A stretch of DNA of 64,000 nt from an uncultured SAR116 cluster alpha proteobacterium (GTDB taxonomy: Bacteria > Pseudomonadota > Alphaproteobacteria > Puniceispirillales > Marisalimonadaceae): contig CACMRF010000002.1 in the NCBI GenBank assembly GCA_902615995.1, positions 1 to 64,000 of the forward strand, written 5' to 3'. This document shows, piece after piece, positions 1-9,328 of the stretch. Position numbers and translations under genes: made by a program. Under the pieces are notes generated by a model. It was not told the origin of the DNA. It searched no databases and was given only the letters and a program-made list of their open reading frames with translations. Position 1 is the first letter of the stretch; each line of letters starts with the position of its first letter.

Positions 1-168
1 TAATAAACCCATAAGACACTTCAGTAAAACTGATTTTCCTGAACCAGATTTACCAATTATTACAAGAGATTCCTTTTTTGACAGATGTAAATTTATTTTA
101 TTTAAAATAATATTATTTCCAAATGAAACTGATAAATTTCTAACATCAATTAAATTTTTTGTTTTCAT
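1..168 (-). CDS. mlaF: MlaF-type ABC transporter ATPase, N-terminal part (runs off the window)
   Basis: Reading leftward from an ATG at 168, the 56 visible codons give an ABC ATPase N-terminus. It starts MKTKNLIDVRNLSVSF and has a Walker A motif GKSGSGKS near residues 39-46. The gene is cut by the window edge, so the signature and Walker B motifs are not visible. It starts 5 bp after the mlaE stop on the same strand, which is the usual MlaE-MlaF pairing of the Mla phospholipid transporter. MlaF would power the inner-membrane complex that maintains outer-membrane lipid asymmetry. The assignment as MlaF rather than another ABC ATPase rests mainly on the neighbour. Confidence 0.8.
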   Translation of the reverse strand, partial: MKTKNLIDVRNLSVSFGNNIILNKINLHLSKKESLVIIGKSGSGKSVLLKCLMGLL

Positions 169-173
169 GATAA

Positions 174-944
174 TCAAATAAATAATGCTGTAATAAAATA
201 AGTACTAGTTAAAATCAGTGTAGACGCAGTAACAACTGATATAGTAGTTGCTCTCCCCACTCCCTCTGCTCCACCAGAAGCATTAAAGCCAAAATAACAA
301 CTAATGATAGAAATAATGATCCCAAATACAAGAGCCTTAATTAATCCTTGAATTAGATCAATTGAATTGAAATTATCTATAGTTGATATCATGTATAAAA
401 TAGGATTAAGGTCTAATTTAAAAGTTGCAACTATAAAGCCTCCAAAAACTCCAATTATGTTTCCTACTAATACAAGAAATGGTACTGCTATAATTGATGC
501 TAAAAGTCTTGTTGATATTAGAAATTGCATTGGCCTAGTAGATAAAGTTTCTAAAGCATCAATCTGATTAGAAACTCTCATTGTTGCTATTTCTGCAGCC
601 ATTTTTGCTCCAACTCTTCCGCATACCATTAAACCCGCAAGAACAGGACCTAATTCTCTAAGAATAGATGTTAGTACTATTTTTGATATTGTGCTTTCAT
701 CATTAAAATTATCAAATCCTGAAAAAGTTTGTAAAGCGAGGACCATTCCTGAAAAAAAAGTTGTCAAACCAACAACTGGTAAAGAATAAAACGCAATATC
801 TAAAAATTGGGATAAAAATTGTTTAAAATAAAAAGGTTTTTTAAATAACCAAAAAAAACTCATAAAAAAAAATAAAGTTATTTTTCCTAAGTTTTCAAAT
901 GTACTTAGTGATAGTTTACCAATTAAGTTAAAAAATTTTATCAT
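174..944 (-). CDS. mlaE: MlaE family lipid ABC transporter permease
   Basis: This is a 256-residue integral membrane protein of the MlaE (DUF140) family, the permease of the MlaFEDB phospholipid transport system in the inner membrane. Family features seen are the hydrophobic segment containing SLPVVGLTTFFSGMVLALQ and the conserved cytoplasmic stretch GRVGAKMAAEIATMRVSNQI with its following ALETL. About five further hydrophobic helices follow. Length is normal for the family. The start is an ATG. The gene lies 17 bp after alr and 5 bp before mlaF, so it is probably the tail of the rpsF-dnaB-alr run. Confidence 0.93.
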   Translation of the reverse strand: MIKFFNLIGKLSLSTFENLGKITLFFFMSFFWLFKKPFYFKQFLSQFLDIAFYSLPVVGLTTFFSGMVLALQTFSGFDNFNDESTISKIVLTSILRELGPVLAGLMVCGRVGAKMAAEIATMRVSNQIDALETLSTRPMQFLISTRLLASIIAVPFLVLVGNIIGVFGGFIVATFKLDLNPILYMISTIDNFNSIDLIQGLIKALVFGIIISIISCYFGFNASGGAEGVGRATTISVVTASTLILTSTYFITALFI

Positions 945-961
945 TTTAAGAATAATTTTTT

Positions 962-2047
962 TTATACATATTTTCTAATAACACGATTTGAAATTAGTGT
1001 GAATAATTCATATATACTTATTCCTAAACCACTTTTATTCCATTGAATTAATAATTCTTCATTTATTAATTCTAAATATGAACCAACATTAAGATTTTTT
1101 GAGTCAACATCTGTGATATCAACAATCAATGAATCCATTGTTATAGATCCTATGATTCGACAAGATTTTCCATTTATCATTAAACTTATATTCTTTTTTA
1201 AAATTCTTAAAATGCCATCAGCATATCCTATGCCAATAGTTGCGAGTTTACTATCACGATCGAGAGTTTCTGTTCTACCATAAGAAACTTTATCACCCTT
1301 TTTACCATATCTTATTTGAAGAATGGGAACTTTTAATTTAGCAGGAAAATTTAAATTTTTATTATTAAGTGTTATATTTTTACCATTAGCATCATATCCA
1401 TAAATACCAATGCCAGGTCTGGTTTGATCAAGTATAAATTTTTTATCTAGCAAAATTCCGCCAGTATTTGATAAACTAATTTTTTTGTTTTTAAAATATG
1501 AGTTTATTTTTAATATTTTTTCATATTGTATATAATTAAAATTATCATCTCTATTATTTGAATTTGAAAAGTGTGTCAAAATAAATTCAAAATTGAGAGA
1601 AGAAATATAAGAAATATTTTTTAGAATGTGGTCGAGTTCATTTGAATCTAACCCTAATCTATTCATGCCTGTATCTATGTGCAAAATACTTCTTATTTTT
1701 GGATATAATTTTTTATAATTAATGAGGTTATTTAATTGATTGAGATTATTAATTACAGGTATTAAATTATTCTTTTTATATTCTTCTGGATGATGAATCA
1801 TACCTTCTAGAACACCTATTTTAATTTTATCAGACTTTAAACGATTTCTTAATTTGATAGCTTCCTCAATCTGAGCAACGTAAAAAAAGTTACAACCTGA
1901 CTTGTTTAAACCTGTTGCAACCTCTTCTAAACCAAAACCATATGCATTAGCTTTTACGACTGCTGAGGCTTTAAAATTTGAATGTTTATTTATTTTTTTC
2001 CAATTAGAATTAATTTTTTTTAGAGATATTTCTAAAATACATTGCAT
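962..2047 (-). CDS. alr: Alanine racemase
   Basis: PLP-dependent racemase making D-alanine for peptidoglycan. With the ATG at 2047 it is 361 residues, the family norm. The PLP lysine lies in VVKANAYGFG (K32). The second catalytic base, Tyr256, lies in the motif VSYGRTET. RPGIGIYG and SITMDS are also typical. A TTG at 2053 in the same frame would overlap the dnaB stop by 4 bp; I prefer the ATG two codons later, which leaves no overlap. It is tightly linked to dnaB, a common order in Alphaproteobacteria, and is probably co-transcribed with it. Confidence 0.95.
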   Translation of the reverse strand: MQCILEISLKKINSNWKKINKHSNFKASAVVKANAYGFGLEEVATGLNKSGCNFFYVAQIEEAIKLRNRLKSDKIKIGVLEGMIHHPEEYKKNNLIPVINNLNQLNNLINYKKLYPKIRSILHIDTGMNRLGLDSNELDHILKNISYISSLNFEFILTHFSNSNNRDDNFNYIQYEKILKINSYFKNKKISLSNTGGILLDKKFILDQTRPGIGIYGYDANGKNITLNNKNLNFPAKLKVPILQIRYGKKGDKVSYGRTETLDRDSKLATIGIGYADGILRILKKNISLMINGKSCRIIGSITMDSLIVDITDVDSKNLNVGSYLELINEELLIQWNKSGLGISIYELFTLISNRVIRKYV

Positions 2048-2049
2048 TT

Positions 2050-3555
2050 TCAATAATCTTTAGAAGGTCTTTCATTATCTTGAATTAAATCCAAAAATCT
2101 TGTGAATTGAGATTCAAATTGAATTTGTATATTTCCAGTTGGGCCATGTCTTTGTTTTGATACAATTATCTCTGCTTTTCCATGAGCTAATTCGCATCTT
2201 TCTTCCCAACGTTTAAACCTTTCAGAAAATGTTTCTCTATTTTCATTTTCTTTCTGTACTGGCTGAGCCTTATCTAAATAATATTCTTCTCTATAAACAA
2301 ACATTACTACATCTGCATCTTGTTCAATAGAACCCGATTCTCTCAAATCCGCTAGAATTGGTCTTTTGTCCTCTCTTTGTTCCACAGCTCTACTCAATTG
2401 TGATAGAGCTACAATTGGTAGGTTTAACTCTTTCGCAAGACTTTTAAGTTGTCTTGTTATTGCAGAAACTTCTTGCACTCTGAATTCAGGTCCACGAGAA
2501 ATTTTAGATTGAATTAGTTGTATGTAATCTATAACTATTAATTTTAATCCCTCAGTTCTTTTTAATCTTCTAGCTCTTGAAGCCATCTGACTAACTGATA
2601 AAGCAGGTGTGTCATCAATATAAAAAGGTGTTTCTTGAATAAGGTTTTGAGTTTTAACTATATTAGAAAATTCATTCTCATTTATGTCACCTTTCCTAAT
2701 CCGATGAGAATCAATTCCAGATTGTTCTGACAAAATTCTTTGTGCTAATTGTTCAGATGACATCTCTAAGGAGAAAAATAAAACAGGTTCCTTATTCTCT
2801 AAACTTGATTTTGCTGCTTTAAATGCAATGTTAGTAGCAAGCGCTGTTTTGCCCATAGAAGGTCTACCTGCCAAAACAATTAAATCAGACTTATTTAAGC
2901 CTCCTAAAAATCCATTTAATCTTTTAAAGCCAGTATCTACGCCTGGCAATTCTGACCCTCTTTTGTAAGCGTCACTAATTAACTCTGTAGCTAATTTTAG
3001 AGTAAATTGAAATTTTTGTGGTCCATTATCAACTTTATCTTTTTCAGCTAAATTAAATAAACTTTCCTCTGCTTTTAGAATTAAATCTTCTGGAGAAGTA
3101 TCTATTTCTATATTAAGAGAATTTTCTTTAATATCATCAGATATTCTTATTAAGCATCTTCTGAGATAGCAATTTTTAATTTCATTAGCGTAAGAATTTA
3201 TATTTGAAATTGATAATACGCTACCCTTTAGTTTATTTAAATAATCAGATATATCAATTTTTCTATTCGGGTTTTTATCTCTAAGATAACCTTTTAAAGT
3301 AGTTGGATCTGCTAGTTTATTATTATCAAAGAGAATCAGACATGCTTGATATATTTCTTGGTGTAATGGTTCGTAAAGATGATAATCTTTAATCAAATCC
3401 ATTGTATTTTCTAAGGTGGTATTATCAAAAAGAATTGCGCCTAAAAAACTTTGCTCAGCCTCCAAGTTATAAGGCATAGAACTTATATCGTCAGCATTAA
3501 TTTTATTGTTATTATTTAAATTTATTAAATTGTAAGAATTTTCTTCAGCGCTCAT
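2050..3555 (-). CDS. dnaB: Replicative DNA helicase DnaB
   Basis: This is a 501-residue hexameric replicative helicase. The N-terminal primase-interacting domain covers roughly residues 27-130, starting at PYNLEAEQSFLGAILFD. The RecA-like C-terminal domain has Walker A GRPSMGKT (230-237), then FFSLEMS, VIDYIQLI and the ALSQLSRAVEQR region, all standard DnaB motifs. No intein or insertion is seen. It follows rplI with a 127-bp gap, an order common in bacteria. That gap contains overlapping short palindromes (3581-3603) but no gene. Confidence 0.97.
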   Translation of the reverse strand: MSAEENSYNLINLNNNNKINADDISSMPYNLEAEQSFLGAILFDNTTLENTMDLIKDYHLYEPLHQEIYQACLILFDNNKLADPTTLKGYLRDKNPNRKIDISDYLNKLKGSVLSISNINSYANEIKNCYLRRCLIRISDDIKENSLNIEIDTSPEDLILKAEESLFNLAEKDKVDNGPQKFQFTLKLATELISDAYKRGSELPGVDTGFKRLNGFLGGLNKSDLIVLAGRPSMGKTALATNIAFKAAKSSLENKEPVLFFSLEMSSEQLAQRILSEQSGIDSHRIRKGDINENEFSNIVKTQNLIQETPFYIDDTPALSVSQMASRARRLKRTEGLKLIVIDYIQLIQSKISRGPEFRVQEVSAITRQLKSLAKELNLPIVALSQLSRAVEQREDKRPILADLRESGSIEQDADVVMFVYREEYYLDKAQPVQKENENRETFSERFKRWEERCELAHGKAEIIVSKQRHGPTGNIQIQFESQFTRFLDLIQDNERPSKDY

Positions 3556-3682
3556 TTTTAAATATTAGCATATTTATTAATAATCTAAAGATTAAACGTT
3601 TAAAATGATAATTTAAGAAGCACCATGATGTAGTTATTTTTTTTCATCTAACTAAAAACTTATTTATCAGCCGCATCACTAT

Positions 3683-4339
3683 TTAATTTTTTTGATTTTT
3701 TGTTGAGGCTTGAGTTTCTTTTGATGTATCATCTTCATTTAGTAAACTAACTTCTTGATTTAATTTTTCTGTTTTTTCATCTGTTTTTATTTCATCTGGA
3801 ACAGGTGATTCTATAGATAATTCTGTTTTATCATCTTCATTTTCAGAATTACTAGTTATAGCTTTTCCAAGTTTTTTTTGAATAGATGCTTCTTCAGATG
3901 AACGTGCAACATTAAGTATTATTTCACATGAAACTTCAGGGTGCAAGTTAATCGTAACTTTTTCATATGTTAGATTCTTAACAGATTTATTTAGATCTAT
4001 TTCATTTTTTAAAATTGAAATATTTTTTTCAGCCAAACTGTTTACTATGTCTTTGGTGCTAACCGACCCAAACAATTGGCCAGAATCACTTGCTGCCCTT
4101 ATTAATGTTATTTCTTGATTAGAGAGAGTTTTTAATTTTTCTTTTGCTTCTTTTTTTAATTTATCATTCTGAGATTTTATATCAGTTTTTTTCTCTTCAA
4201 AATATTTTTTATTCTCTGATGTTGCATATAGAGCTTTTTTATTTGGCACCAAGAAATTTCTAGCATATCCTGATTTCACCTTAACTTCATCACCGATGTC
4301 ACCAAGTTTTTTTATTTTTTCTAATAAGATTATATTCAT
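3683..4339 (-). CDS. rplI: 50S ribosomal protein L9 with long acidic C-terminal tail
   Basis: The first ~150 residues are a standard L9. The N-terminal domain has ILLEKIKKLGDIGDEVKVK and GYARNFLVPNKKA, then comes a lysine-rich connecting helix and a C-terminal domain with GQLFGSVSTKDI. The protein is 218 residues against the usual ~150. The extra ~65 residues are a low-complexity Glu/Lys/Ser/Thr tail with no recognisable fold; C-terminal extensions of L9 are known in Alphaproteobacteria. It sits 10 bp after rpsR in the rpsF-rpsR-rplI operon. Confidence 0.96.
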   Translation of the reverse strand: MNIILLEKIKKLGDIGDEVKVKSGYARNFLVPNKKALYATSENKKYFEEKKTDIKSQNDKLKKEAKEKLKTLSNQEITLIRAASDSGQLFGSVSTKDIVNSLAEKNISILKNEIDLNKSVKNLTYEKVTINLHPEVSCEIILNVARSSEEASIQKKLGKAITSNSENEDDKTELSIESPVPDEIKTDEKTEKLNQEVSLLNEDDTSKETQASTKNQKN

Positions 4340-4349
4340 ATATTATCCT

Positions 4350-4601
4350 TTATTTAACAACGTATGGCATTAAACCAATATATCTTGCTCTTTTAATTGC
4401 TTTGGATAGTTCTCTTTGTTTTTTTGCTGAAACAGCAGATATTCTTGAGGGTATTATTTTACCTCTTTCTGATACAAATTTTGTCAATGTTTTTATATCT
4501 TTATAGTCAATTTTATCTTTTGAACCAGAAAATGGGCAAGATTTTCTTTTCTTTAGAAAAGGTCTTCTTACCGCTTCTTTTGTAATTTTCAATTGTGTCA
4601 T
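4350..4601 (-). CDS. rpsR: 30S ribosomal protein S18
   Basis: Small basic protein of 83 residues with the S18 signature: [23 protein letters not shown], the [19 protein letters not shown] block and the [11 protein letters not shown] terminus. S18 pairs with S6 on the 30S platform. The gene lies between rpsF and rplI in the canonical order, 26 bp after rpsF, with an ATG start. Confidence 0.97.
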   Translation of the reverse strand: MTQLKITKEAVRRPFLKKRKSCPFSGSKDKIDYKDIKTLTKFVSERGKIIPSRISAVSAKKQRELSKAIKRARYIGLMPYVVK

Positions 4602-4627
4602 AAATCACCTAAATTGTAATATTAATT

Positions 4628-4963
4628 TTAATTTCCATTATCGATTGTCTCAACCATTTTTGATTGTTTTCCATCATATTTTTTGATTTTGATTGTCATA
4701 AATCGAATAACGTCTTCATGAAGACGCAACTTTCTTTCATATTCTTCTATTTTGTCAGGATGAGTTTCAATGATGAGCATAGTATAATGAGCTTTTTTAT
4801 TTTTATTTATCTCGTAGGCTAGATTTTTTAAGCCCCAATACTCTTCACCTAATATTTTTCCTTTTTCATTTTCAATATTTTTTTTGAATTCAGATATAAT
4901 AATATCTAATTGATTTTTTGTAATATCTTGTCTACATATAATTACATTTTCATATAAAGGCAT
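4628..4963 (-). CDS. rpsF: 30S ribosomal protein S6
   Basis: This 111-residue protein begins MPLYENVIICRQDIT and contains GLKNLAYEINKNKKAHY, the S6 hallmark region, and a ferredoxin-like fold length. A clear ribosome binding site, AAGGAGAAG, precedes the ATG on the minus strand. It is the first gene of the rpsF-rpsR-rplI-dnaB-alr-mlaE-mlaF run. Its promoter must lie in the 135-bp divergent gap shared with fabD. I looked there for an S6:S18 leader motif and did not recognise one. Confidence 0.97.
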   Translation of the reverse strand: MPLYENVIICRQDITKNQLDIIISEFKKNIENEKGKILGEEYWGLKNLAYEINKNKKAHYTMLIIETHPDKIEEYERKLRLHEDVIRFMTIKIKKYDGKQSKMVETIDNGN

Positions 4964-5098
4964 AACTTCTCCTTATGAATATACCAGTTAGTAAAGCCAT
5001 TAATTCTTAATAACAGCAAGGAGTTTTGTTGGAATATAATATTTTATAAAAATTTTGCAATAATTTATTTTTAATTTAATTTACAATTGGAGGTATTT

Positions 5099-6031
5099 AT
5101 GAATATTTTAGCATTTCCTGGTCAAGGATCTCAAAAAATAGGAATGGGAAAAATTTTTTATGAAAACTTTTCTGTTGCAAAAAGTGTGTTTGAAGAGGTT
5201 GATGACACTCTAAATATTAAATTAAGTAAATTAATATTTGATGGTGATATAAGTGAATTATCACTTACAAGTAATACTCAACCAGCTTTAATGGCAGTTA
5301 GTATTGCAATATTAAGGGTTTTTCTTAAAGAATATAAGATTAATGTTAATCAAAAATTTAAATTTGTTTGCGGTCATTCTTTAGGAGAGTTTACTGCCTT
5401 ATGTGCTGCTAATGTAATATCTTTAAAGGATACCGCGAAATTATTAAAAATAAGAGGACAATCTATGCAAGAGGCTGTTCCTCACGGTGAAGGTTCAATG
5501 GCAGCTTTAATAAGTTCTGATTTTAGCAAATTAGATAGTCTGTTAAATATGGTTAAGAAAATTGGAGTTTGTGAAATAGCAAATCATAATTCTTCTGAAC
5601 AAATTGTTATTAGTGGTGATACTAAATCTGTACAAGAATTAGTAAAAAATTCTGCTGAATTCTCAATAAAAAGGGCAGTACTACTAAATGTAAGTGCACC
5701 TTTTCATTGCAGTTTAATGATGCCAGCACAAATTAAATTGGAAAATGAATTAAAAGAGATAAAATTTAATAATCCTGATCTTCCAATTATATGTAATTAT
5801 ACTGCTATTGCTGAAAATAATCCTCTTAAATTAAAAGAAAATATTATAAATCAAGTTACAAATAAAGTTAGGTGGAAAGAAACAATGGAGTATGCTCTTA
5901 ATAAAAAGATCGACAAAGTTTTAGAATGTGGTTCAGGCAAAGTTTTGTCTGGATTATTCAAGAGGTTTTCTAAAGATTTCAATGTTTATAATATAGAAAC
6001 GATAGAAGATTTAAAAAATATTGAAATTTAA
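5099..6031 (+). CDS. fabD: Malonyl-CoA:ACP transacylase FabD
   Basis: Transfers malonyl from CoA to acyl carrier protein at the start of fatty acid elongation. The 310-residue protein begins MNILAFPGQGSQ. The nucleophile Ser94 sits in GHSLGEF, Arg119 in KIRGQSMQ, and His203 in APFHCSLM. The reading frame is open from 5087, but the ATG at 5099 directly follows a GGAGG ribosome binding site and gives the conserved N-terminus. A TATAAT at 5035-5040 is a candidate -10 box. It heads the fabD-fabG-acpP-fabF cluster. Confidence 0.96.
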   Translation: MNILAFPGQGSQKIGMGKIFYENFSVAKSVFEEVDDTLNIKLSKLIFDGDISELSLTSNTQPALMAVSIAILRVFLKEYKINVNQKFKFVCGHSLGEFTALCAANVISLKDTAKLLKIRGQSMQEAVPHGEGSMAALISSDFSKLDSLLNMVKKIGVCEIANHNSSEQIVISGDTKSVQELVKNSAEFSIKRAVLLNVSAPFHCSLMMPAQIKLENELKEIKFNNPDLPIICNYTAIAENNPLKLKENIINQVTNKVRWKETMEYALNKKIDKVLECGSGKVLSGLFKRFSKDFNVYNIETIEDLKNIEI

Positions 6032-6045
6032 AATTAGGAGGTAAT

Positions 6046-6783
6046 ATGTTTTCGTTAAAAGATAAAACAGTTTTTTTAACTGGTTCCACCGGAGGTATTG
6101 GAAAAGAAATTGCCTTTCAAATGTCTTCATTAGGTGCAAAAATGGTAATAACCGGAACTAATGAGGAAAAACTTAAAGATTTATCGTTAAAATTACCAAA
6201 TGAAAATGATTACATTGTATCAAATTTAGATAACAGTCAAAACATAGAAAATTTATCAAATCAATTGAGCGAGAGGGGTCATTCAATTGATATTATGATA
6301 AACAATGCGGGTGTTACAAGAGATAATTTATTTTTAAGAATGAAAGAGGACGAATGGTCATCTGTAATGAATATTAATTTACATTCTAGCGTTTTTTTAA
6401 CTCAAAAAATTATTAAAGGAATGATTAAAAGAAAGTCTGGCAGAATTTTATTTATTACTTCAATAATTGGTCATTCAGGTAATCCTGGCCAATCTAATTA
6501 CTCAGCTTCAAAAGCAGGACTTGCAGCTTTTTCAAAATCTATAGCATCTGAGGTGGCTAGCAGAGGAATAACAGTTAACTGTATTGCTCCAGGATTTATA
6601 AAAACACCAATGACTGACAAATTATCTGAAGATCAACAAAATCAGATTCTTAAAAATATTCCTGCTTCTAGATTTGGATTGCCAAGTGATGTTGCGTCTG
6701 CATGTGTATATTTGTCTAGTGATGAGGCAAGTTTTGTAACAGGTTCCACAATTCATGTGAATGGTGGAATGGGTATGTTTTAA
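6046..6783 (+). CDS. fabG: 3-oxoacyl-ACP reductase FabG
   Basis: NADPH-dependent ketoacyl-ACP reductase of type II fatty acid synthesis; a 245-residue SDR-fold enzyme. It shows the cofactor motif TGSTGGIG (12-19), NNAG (86-89) and the catalytic Ser139, Tyr152 and Lys156 in the YSASK context. The C-terminus ends GSTIHVNGGMGMF, the normal FabG ending. It follows fabD by 14 bp with an AGGAGG ribosome binding site, so the two are an operon. Confidence 0.96.
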   Translation: MFSLKDKTVFLTGSTGGIGKEIAFQMSSLGAKMVITGTNEEKLKDLSLKLPNENDYIVSNLDNSQNIENLSNQLSERGHSIDIMINNAGVTRDNLFLRMKEDEWSSVMNINLHSSVFLTQKIIKGMIKRKSGRILFITSIIGHSGNPGQSNYSASKAGLAAFSKSIASEVASRGITVNCIAPGFIKTPMTDKLSEDQQNQILKNIPASRFGLPSDVASACVYLSSDEASFVTGSTIHVNGGMGMF

Positions 6784-6855
6784 AAATTAAATTATCTTCT
6801 TGGCATAATTTATCAAATATGTTACAGCAAAATCTTTAATATAGTGAGGATACAA

Positions 6856-7092
6856 ATGAGTGACATTGAAAATAGAGTTAAAAAAATTGTAGTGGAACAT
6901 CTTGGCATTGATGAGAATAAAGTTGTTGAGACAGCAAGTTTTATTGATGATCTAGGTGCGGATAGTCTTGATACAGTTGAGCTTGTAATGGCTTTCGAAG
7001 AAGAATTTGATTGCGAGATACCTGATGACGCTGCCGAAAAAATTCAAACTGTTAAAGATGCAATTGATTTTTTAAAAGAGAACTCAAAATAA
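6856..7092 (+). CDS. acpP: Acyl carrier protein
   Basis: This 78-residue acidic protein carries growing acyl chains on a 4'-phosphopantetheine arm attached to Ser37 in the [12 protein letters not shown] motif. The frame is open from a GTG at 6844, but GTGAGGA there is the ribosome binding site of the ATG at 6856, giving the standard [12 protein letters not shown] start. It lies between fabG and fabF. The 72-bp gap upstream leaves room for its own promoter, as is common for this highly expressed gene, but I could not identify convincing boxes. Confidence 0.97.
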   Translation: MSDIENRVKKIVVEHLGIDENKVVETASFIDDLGADSLDTVELVMAFEEEFDCEIPDDAAEKIQTVKDAIDFLKENSK

Positions 7093-7098
7093 TTTTTA

Positions 7099-8367
7099 AT
7101 GCGTGAAGTAGTTGTAACCGGCTTAGGTCTTGTAACACCTCTAGGTCTTGGTCATAAAGTTAATTGGAAAAGGTTAATAAACGGATATAGTGGTATCAGA
7201 AAAATTGAATCTTTCTATACTGATGATTTATCTTGTAAAATTGCTGGTCAAGTTCCTAATATTTCAAACGATTTAGAAGGTGGTCTAAATATTAATGATT
7301 GGATTGATACTAAAGATCTTAGAAGAATTGACAGATTTATAGCTTATGGATTAATTGCTGCACAAATGGCAATAGAAGATTCCATGTGGGTACCTTCTAA
7401 TCTTGATGAAAATGAAAAAACAGGTGTCTTAGTTGGTTCTGGAATTGGTGGTCTGGAAACAATTGCTAACACAACTGAGATTTTAAACACTAAAGGAGCC
7501 AGAAAGATAAGTCCCTTTTTTATACCCTCAGCATTGATAAATTTGATATCTGGACAGATTAGTATCAAATATAATTTTAAAGGTCCTAATCATTCAGTAG
7601 TAACAGCGTGCTCTACTGGTGCACATGCTATAGGTGATGCTGCTAAAATTATAGAGAGTGGTAAAGCTAATGTTATGATTGCTGGAGGATCTGAAGCTGC
7701 TTGTTGTAGGATAGGTATGGCAGGTTTTGCCGCTGCTAAGGCTTTAAGTTCTAATTTTAATAACAATCCTCAGGAAGCATCTAGGCCATGGGATCGAGAC
7801 AGAGATGGTTTTGTAATGGGTGAAGGATCAGGTATTGTAGTACTTGAAGAAAAAGAGCATGCCATAAATAGAGATGCTAAAATTTATGCTAAAATAAAAG
7901 GTTATGGCCTTTCTGGTGACGCTTATCATATCACAGCACCTTCATCAGATGGTGATGGTGGTTTTAGAGCAATGAGTTCAGCTTTGCATGAAGCTCAATT
8001 AAATGCAAATGATATTGATTATATAAATGCTCATGGAACTTCTACTCCATTAGGTGATATGATTGAATTAAAAGCTATTAAAAGGTTGTTTGCATCTAAT
8101 CTAAATAGTTTGTCAATAAGTTCTACAAAATCTATGACAGGACATCTACTTGGAGCTGCTGGAGCTGTGGAAGCAATTTTTTCAATTTTAGCTATTCAAA
8201 ATCAAGAAGTCCCTCCAACTATAAATTTAAATACTCCTGATGAGGGCACTTCCGAATTTGATCTTGTGCCAAATAAATCCAAAAAGAAAAACATTAAAAA
8301 TATTCTATCGAATTCATTTGGATTTGGTGGAACTAATGCAAGCTTAATTTTTGGTAGCATTGATTAA
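7099..8367 (+). CDS. fabF: 3-oxoacyl-ACP synthase II FabF
   Basis: Condensing enzyme that extends acyl-ACP with malonyl-ACP; 422 residues, normal length. The thiolase-fold catalytic triad is present: Cys171 in VTACSTGAHAIG, His312 in NAHGTSTPLGD and His349 in SMTGHLLGAAGAVE. The C-terminal NSFGFGGTNA motif is intact. It starts 6 bp after acpP and its end overlaps the start of mltG, so it is translated as part of one operon. Confidence 0.97.
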   Translation: MREVVVTGLGLVTPLGLGHKVNWKRLINGYSGIRKIESFYTDDLSCKIAGQVPNISNDLEGGLNINDWIDTKDLRRIDRFIAYGLIAAQMAIEDSMWVPSNLDENEKTGVLVGSGIGGLETIANTTEILNTKGARKISPFFIPSALINLISGQISIKYNFKGPNHSVVTACSTGAHAIGDAAKIIESGKANVMIAGGSEAACCRIGMAGFAAAKALSSNFNNNPQEASRPWDRDRDGFVMGEGSGIVVLEEKEHAINRDAKIYAKIKGYGLSGDAYHITAPSSDGDGGFRAMSSALHEAQLNANDIDYINAHGTSTPLGDMIELKAIKRLFASNLNSLSISSTKSMTGHLLGAAGAVEAIFSILAIQNQEVPPTINLNTPDEGTSEFDLVPNKSKKKNIKNILSNSFGFGGTNASLIFGSID

Positions 8368-9328
8368 AAATTTTAAATTTTTTTTATTTTTAGTAATAAT
8401 AATTTGCTCTTGTTTTTATTTAATTGGAAGCTTTATAAATTCAATTTTTACTAAACCAATCTCTAATAATGATAGGTTAATTGTTATTAAAAAAAATATT
8501 AACGAAGCTACTTTTTTAAATTATTTAAAAAATAAAGAAATTAAAGTTTCAAAAATTAAATGGCATATTTCGAAACTTTTTCTAAAAGATAAGTTTGTAT
8601 TAAAGCACGGCGAGTTTTTAATTGCTAAAAGTGACTCATTAATTGACATTCTTGAAAAGATTAATAAGAACATTGTAAATTATAGAAAATTTACACTTAT
8701 AGAAGGAACAAATGCTAAAGAATTAAAAAATAAATTAATTCAAACTCCAGGTTTATTTGGGAAAATTCCTTATCTTGGTGAAGGTAAATTTAAACCAGAC
8801 ACCTATCTCTATAAGTGGGGAGATAGCAAATCCTCTCTATTAAAAAAAATGGAGATTGAACAAAATAAAATCATTGAATCTCACTGGGAAAAAAGAAAAA
8901 GGAATAAATTTATTAAATCAAAATTTGATGTATTAATATTAGCTTCTATAATTGAAAAAGAAGGAAAAAAAAGTGAAGAATTAAAAAACATTTCAAGTGT
9001 TTTCTTGAATAGATTAGATAAAAACATGAAATTACAGTCTGATGTTACAGTTGCTTATGCTTTAAATAAAAAAGGAAATAATTTAAATACTTTAGATTTA
9101 AAATCAAAGAATTATTTCAATACTTATCGTTATAAAGGGTTACCACCAACACCTATTTGTTACCCTGGAGAAAAAGCAATTTTAGCTGTATTATATCCCA
9201 ATAACACAGACCATTTATATTTTGTTTCTGATGGTAAAGGAGGGCATAGGTTTTCAAAAAGTTTTTCAGAGCATAAAAAAAATATTAAATTATGGGTAAA
9301 GGATCTAAAAAATCATGGTAAAAATTAA
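8351..9328 (+). CDS. mltG: Endolytic murein transglycosylase MltG
   Basis: Single-pass inner-membrane enzyme that cuts nascent glycan strands. One N-terminal transmembrane helix (about residues 9-28) is followed by a LysM-like segment and the YceG/MltG domain. The catalytic glutamate lies in the conserved LASIIEKEG stretch (about residues 197-205), followed by the SDVTVAYAL substrate-binding motif. No ATG is available: the start is TTG, either at 8351 (17-bp overlap with fabF) or 8360 (8-bp overlap). It sits after fabF as usual in Alphaproteobacteria, and its end overlaps gmk by 14 bp. Confidence 0.92.
   Translation: MVALIKNFKFFLFLVIIICSCFYLIGSFINSIFTKPISNNDRLIVIKKNINEATFLNYLKNKEIKVSKIKWHISKLFLKDKFVLKHGEFLIAKSDSLIDILEKINKNIVNYRKFTLIEGTNAKELKNKLIQTPGLFGKIPYLGEGKFKPDTYLYKWGDSKSSLLKKMEIEQNKIIESHWEKRKRNKFIKSKFDVLILASIIEKEGKKSEELKNISSVFLNRLDKNMKLQSDVTVAYALNKKGNNLNTLDLKSKNYFNTYRYKGLPPTPICYPGEKAILAVLYPNNTDHLYFVSDGKGGHRFSKSFSEHKKNIKLWVKDLKNHGKN

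Noticed and set aside
3581-3603. Two overlapping palindromes (TAATCT-AA-AGATTA and TTAAACGTTTAA) upstream of dnaB
   Set aside because: They might be an operator, but short AT palindromes are frequent in this base composition and no known regulator site matches.
4964-5098. Possible S6:S18 autoregulatory leader before rpsF
   Set aside because: I looked for the expected bulged hairpin in the 135-bp leader and did not find a convincing one.
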